Origin: Xylaria sp. FL1777
Lineage: Eukaryota > Ascomycota > Sordariomycetes > Xylariales > Xylariaceae
Direction: 5' to 3'
Assembly: GCA_022578965.1 (NCBI GenBank)
Contig: MU400576.1
Span: 62,001-126,000, forward strand
Length of the DNA: 64,000 nt
Part shown: positions 59,898 through 64,000 of the stretch, in pieces
How positions within the stretch are numbered: position 1 is the stretch's first letter
Layout of the letters: every line of letters begins with the position of its first letter
Made by a program: the position numbers and the translations under genes
Notes under the pieces: generated by a model
Told to the model about the DNA's origin: nothing
Database searches by the model: none
The model's input: only the letters and a program-made list of their open reading frames with translations

Positions 59898-62800
59898 TAC
59901 AGAGGGGAAGGCTTAATTGGGATAAGGAACATCAGCTCTACACGACAGCCAGTCTGATACTCGGTGTTTAGGCATGGTAAAAAGACATGCTACTCTCTTG
60001 TTTCCAGTTTCGCCTTGAATTTGCCTATGTCCTGGTTAATGCCCTAATCAGCTAAGATAGGCGACTTGATACTCTACTAGGAGCGGTCTATTATTCTATT
60101 TTCTGCTTTCTCAAAGTCGTCTTACCGACTACTAAGGGCAGTTCAATTGTCCTCCCGCTCATTCCTATTTCTTGAACTATGCTTGTTTTGAATATAGTAC
60201 AGTATCTTGTCTGTTTATTCATGTACACTTGTTAATTACCCCATCACCTCCCATCACTCAGCCGTGCCTCCAGCTCCTAACTTCCCCAGTCATATCTGCT
60301 ATAAAGTAGTTACTCTCGATTGCTCTAGAGTGTATGCTAGAGCTAAACGAATGGCGCTCCGTTAAGCCCCATCTGCGCTAGACCTCGCGATGTTGACCTT
60401 CCGAAGATTCCTAAAGGGTATCTCACGGAAAATATACACACCTCACACGCATTAGGGAGACTATATTGGGTTTTGGCCTAAGGGGGTTAAGAGCTTCTGC
60501 AGCGTGCCCCGCCCCTTACGGAATCTTAGGGAACTTCTCATGGATCTCGCATGGATCGATGGCAACGTTCTCGGTGGTGGATTCCGGAAACGCTTGAACT
60601 AGCGCGAGGGCCTCGAAGCTGACCTAGCTGGCGATAATCGGCCAGTGTATATAATAGGGCACCGAAAAGCTGAACTCATTCCTGGGCCTGTGAACGGAAA
60701 CACGCTGCGCGTGTACAACACCCGCATTGAAATGATGCCAGGAATATATTTCTGGCAAGGAATTTCGAGTGACAACCTTAAGACTTTCCTCTCCCTGCTA
60801 AGTTTTTAGTGCTAGCGGCGTAGCAAGTCTCGTCAGCGCGCCGTGCACAAACAAGGGAGGTCGTCGATGGGTAGACACCAATGATAGCGATACTTCAAGT
60901 TCCAGCAAATGAAAGACGCGAACCTCTTAGTGATGGGCAGGGCCCATTCACTCAACTAGAACCCCCGAAGATCGAGCTGTGGCTGTATCACCGTTTGGTC
61001 GTAAGGGGATCCGCTACGTCAAGCGCTGCACAGCTAAAACGTAGACGTGGACGACTGTCCCGGACATCTCACCGGCTACACAAGGAGCCCACAAATATCT
61101 CGGCGCGGTGCACCGAGGGCAAGCCGGCGAGGCGGGTTGGAGTCAGGAGTGAGAGATTCATCGGGATTATTAGGCTCGCTGTCTTCTGCTTGCGATTAAC
61201 TTTGAACCTAAGTTATCGGGAATGCTGTCTTTGCTATCTTGGTCTCTGCCCATTGTTGGGCCTGAGTTTTATGTTCTTGTGTACGGCATATTGATGCAAT
61301 ACTTTTAAGGTGGTCTTGCTTTGCATCAATGCAATATTTAGCTAGTGGGGAAAAATAACGACTCATGCTACGAAACTGTAAATGTCGTTACATATGTATG
61401 CTTGTGTAGAGGAGAAATGGAACTCATTGGCCCTCTTTAGAATAGCACCCACGTCTTTCGGTATAGAACGTCAATGTAGAATTTCTAGGCACACTCACGT
61501 GGCAACAGTCATCTCGTTCTAAAGAGAAAGTACTCTTCCTCCCGTTGCTGTCTTGGTTTGTTTACTTATTTATGGAATTATTCTGATTCGTCTACTGCCT
61601 ACTGCTACCATACATATACTAAATACTACCCTAGTAGCATGATACTACGCTTGTGTTCGAGCACTAGAGCTACAATATACGAGCCAATCAGATGTCATTC
61701 TTCCCTAGATGATTGCTTGATTCGGTCATAGGTACAGCAGTGGCTAGCTGTACGTGCTAAAACAGTCTCGGACGCCAATCCGGGATGAGAGCTTTATATA
61801 AGTACCCATGCTAAAGTATAAAAACCTAGATCTATGAGTATGCCAGTCGCTTATTGGCCGTATTTCTAGATAGCTACTAGCTACTGTTGTCATTGGTTTA
61901 GTGACGCTAAGTTGTTCTAGACAACTCATAGTATATGTGCCCCTTGGGAATGACGATTTTAGCCTTGGCGCTCCTTTTTACCCGCTGTCCGGCACCGTCT
62001 CCTGAGTTAGCTTTTACTTAGACTATAATGAAATATATATATATATAACATATATATATTTACTATAAATATTATAGGCCCTAATAGATATACTTGGTTA
62101 AGCAGTTCTAGTTAGGATAGCTTATGATTAAAGCTTGAATGGTAGTTAAGCATCATCATAGGTACTCCTTTTTCGGCCCTCTTCACATTACGGTCGTATC
62201 CCCAGCTCAACCCTGCCATCACAGCGCCACCGGCAACGCCATCGGTCGCCGACACAGGAACTTAACCCTTTTTGTCTTGGCAGTAGACTAGGTAAGTTGG
62301 GCGTGGTCTCCCATCTCGGACCCCGGACCCGATCAACGTTTCCCAATGCGTTGTCAACGAAAGAGTCGGGGTCCTGCTCCTACTCTCCGGAAAGCAGACG
62401 ACTTCTACTGAGATCCAGAACGACCCATCTTTCTATCTGCATGGCCGTTGGGCTGATCGTCAGCCACTACTCACCTCATCATACCGCCTTCGGCGTGGTC
62501 ACCCGATTAAGTTCACCTGATAAGCGTGAGATGTAGCCTCACTGGATGTTCGCTTCTTTCAGCCTTGAGAGCTAATTGTAAGCCCCCTTCAGCTCGCTTT
62601 AGCGATAGTCTGAATTTTATCTGACTTCTCTTCTCTCGTCTTCATGGATCAAATGCGAGGTTAGCACAGTGCGATAGTCATCTCATGGGCATACACCAGA
62701 ACATCCCTGTATAGCTGGCTGCAACTGAAAAAGACACAATCACACCCTAACTCATCCCCATTCTCCGGTCGACCCCGACGAATCCCAAGCCCCTAATCAA

Positions 62801-64000
62801 CGTGGCATTAGCCGAGCTCGTAGTCATGTCTTCCCTTTCACATAACTATCGGAGCAAGAACTAATTCGGACTTAAGGCCATTTACGAACCGGCCATGCCT
62901 AGGAATGCTGAGGCATTCTGCTACCTCTCTTTTAGATTCCAGTCATGAAAGCCCAAAATAGTCTTGAGACAGACGCTTATGGCTTCACCCCTATCTAGAA
63001 AGCTTACGGCCTCGGGTCGTACGATCAAGCCCGGTTGACCCTAGCGTGAACGTCATCTCCAGAGACTCACCGTAGGTGACGGGCTGCTGGGACGTTATTC
63101 GGAGCCCGCAAGCAAAGAGTAACTCTCTTTGCCCTGCGACACTGCACAACACACTGGATATCACATAGTGTCCTCAATAGTGTGAGGCCACCGCTCGTAA
63201 TAGTACGGCCAGTCTCCACCGATATGGGTTTCTCCGGAGGATTTACTAATCATACTACGCAGTATGTACACATTCGGATTCGTTGTCTGGTGGCGGCTTA
63301 GTGAGATACTTTACCTACTTTATTACCTACTACGTAACGACGTAGGTAGTTTGGTATGATACATTTCCCTCTCGGCCCTTGGGACATATCCTTCTTTGGA
63401 ATATGATTCTAGCGAGGATGCGTTTGGTTTTCTTCTGAAAGAACTGATTGATACTGTATAGCACCAACTACCTTAATACGTTCTTACCGCAAACACACCA
63501 GACAGTAGCTGTAACGCCCATTCTTATACGAGATGAGTATCTCTAGCCGTTGGAGCACAATTCAGTACCAAAATCTTTAACTAGAGTTGTGTACCGGCCA
63601 TTATTCGAAGTGATTTCACTCGACTGCAGCTGAGTACTAACCTCTCATGAATCATGCATCGAGTAGACTATAGTATCGATATAAAGTCCATCCGCTGGAA
63701 ATCCTACTATCTCACAGCTGAAGCCCTCTTCGCCAACATAGGTGATCTCTTTTCTCATTACCACAGCGGTTCGATCTACCTGAGTATCTAGCGTTCCATG
63801 GACAGCTGAACAGGGATTCACCACGCCGCAATGATACCTAGGTGCTTGGATAGCAACGCCCGCGTGCTACCATCGCAGCTAAGGGTCTCGATCTCGGTGC
63901 TAGATGTGTCATTACTTCATTGACTAGAATCTTATGTGCGGGTTGTATCGATCTCGGTCTCCATAGCTGAAGGTCCCGTACAAGATAGTTTCAATTTTCA
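59898..64000. other. 4.1-kb gene-poor end of the window
   Basis: Only unrecognised frames (longest about 137 codons at 60881-61294, no domain). An AT dinucleotide repeat lies at 62033-62060. A short GC-richer block at 60540-60810 looks like a gene remnant but could not be identified. Confidence 0.5.
62033..62060. repeat. AT dinucleotide repeat
   Basis: Alternating A and T interrupted once by AACA, in otherwise AT-rich intergenic sequence. Confidence 0.75.

Noticed and set aside
60540..60809. Plus-strand stretch that reads protein-like (e.g. DLAWIDGNVLGGGF, VYIIGHRKAE)
   Set aside because: An in-frame TAG splits it, the antisense is also partly open, and I do not recognise the family. A blastx search would decide.
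1..64000. CRISPR arrays, bacterial operons, replication origins
   Set aside because: Nothing of the kind was seen and none is expected in a fungal nuclear genome.

Overview
This is nuclear DNA from a filamentous ascomycete (Pezizomycotina; the gene set and short introns fit Sordariomycetes, and I would guess but cannot prove Xylariales). Evidence: introns are mostly 44-80 bp with GT...AG ends and CTRAY branch sites; there are fungal P450s, a fungal class I sesquiterpene cyclase, a Num1/ApsA cortical anchor, zuotin and Slt11 homologues; and the one tRNA gene is intron-containing. Gene models below were built by hand by joining exons whose reading frames add up to whole codons.

Layout. (1) 959-2879 (-): a nucleotidyltransferase-fold protein with a Lys/Arg/Glu-rich tail. 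(2) 2880-6965: gene-poor. (3) 6966-24268: the main item, a sesquiterpenoid biosynthetic cluster with an MFS exporter (-), P450-A (+), P450-B (-), a BOT2-like sesquiterpene cyclase (-), P450-C (+) and a phytanoyl-CoA-hydroxylase-type Fe(II)/2-oxoglutarate dioxygenase (+). (4) 24269-29717: AT-rich, no gene seen. (5) 29718-37883: scattered accessory enzymes, namely a secreted isochorismatase-like hydrolase, a single-pass membrane protein, and a divergent pair of an NAD(P)-dependent reductase and an FAD monooxygenase. (6) 38176-38276: tRNA-Ile(AAT) with a 27-nt intron. (7) 39535-56931: a core block with a giant Num1/ApsA-like protein, a decayed copy of the splicing factor gene cwc24, zuotin, Mzm1 and Slt11/Ecm2. 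(8) 58137-59897: a DHA1-type MFS transporter, then about 4 kb without a convincing gene.

How the cluster probably works: the cyclase (intact Asp-rich, NSE and Arg-Tyr motifs) converts farnesyl diphosphate to a polycyclic sesquiterpene. Three P450s of different types and one non-heme iron dioxygenase oxidise the skeleton, and the MFS protein exports the product. No pathway-specific transcription factor or acyltransferase is visible within the cluster. The closest architecture I know is the botrydial (BOT) cluster, which shares a cyclase of this clade plus three P450s but uses an acetyltransferase rather than a PhyH enzyme; the product here may therefore be different and new. This is an inference from gene content.
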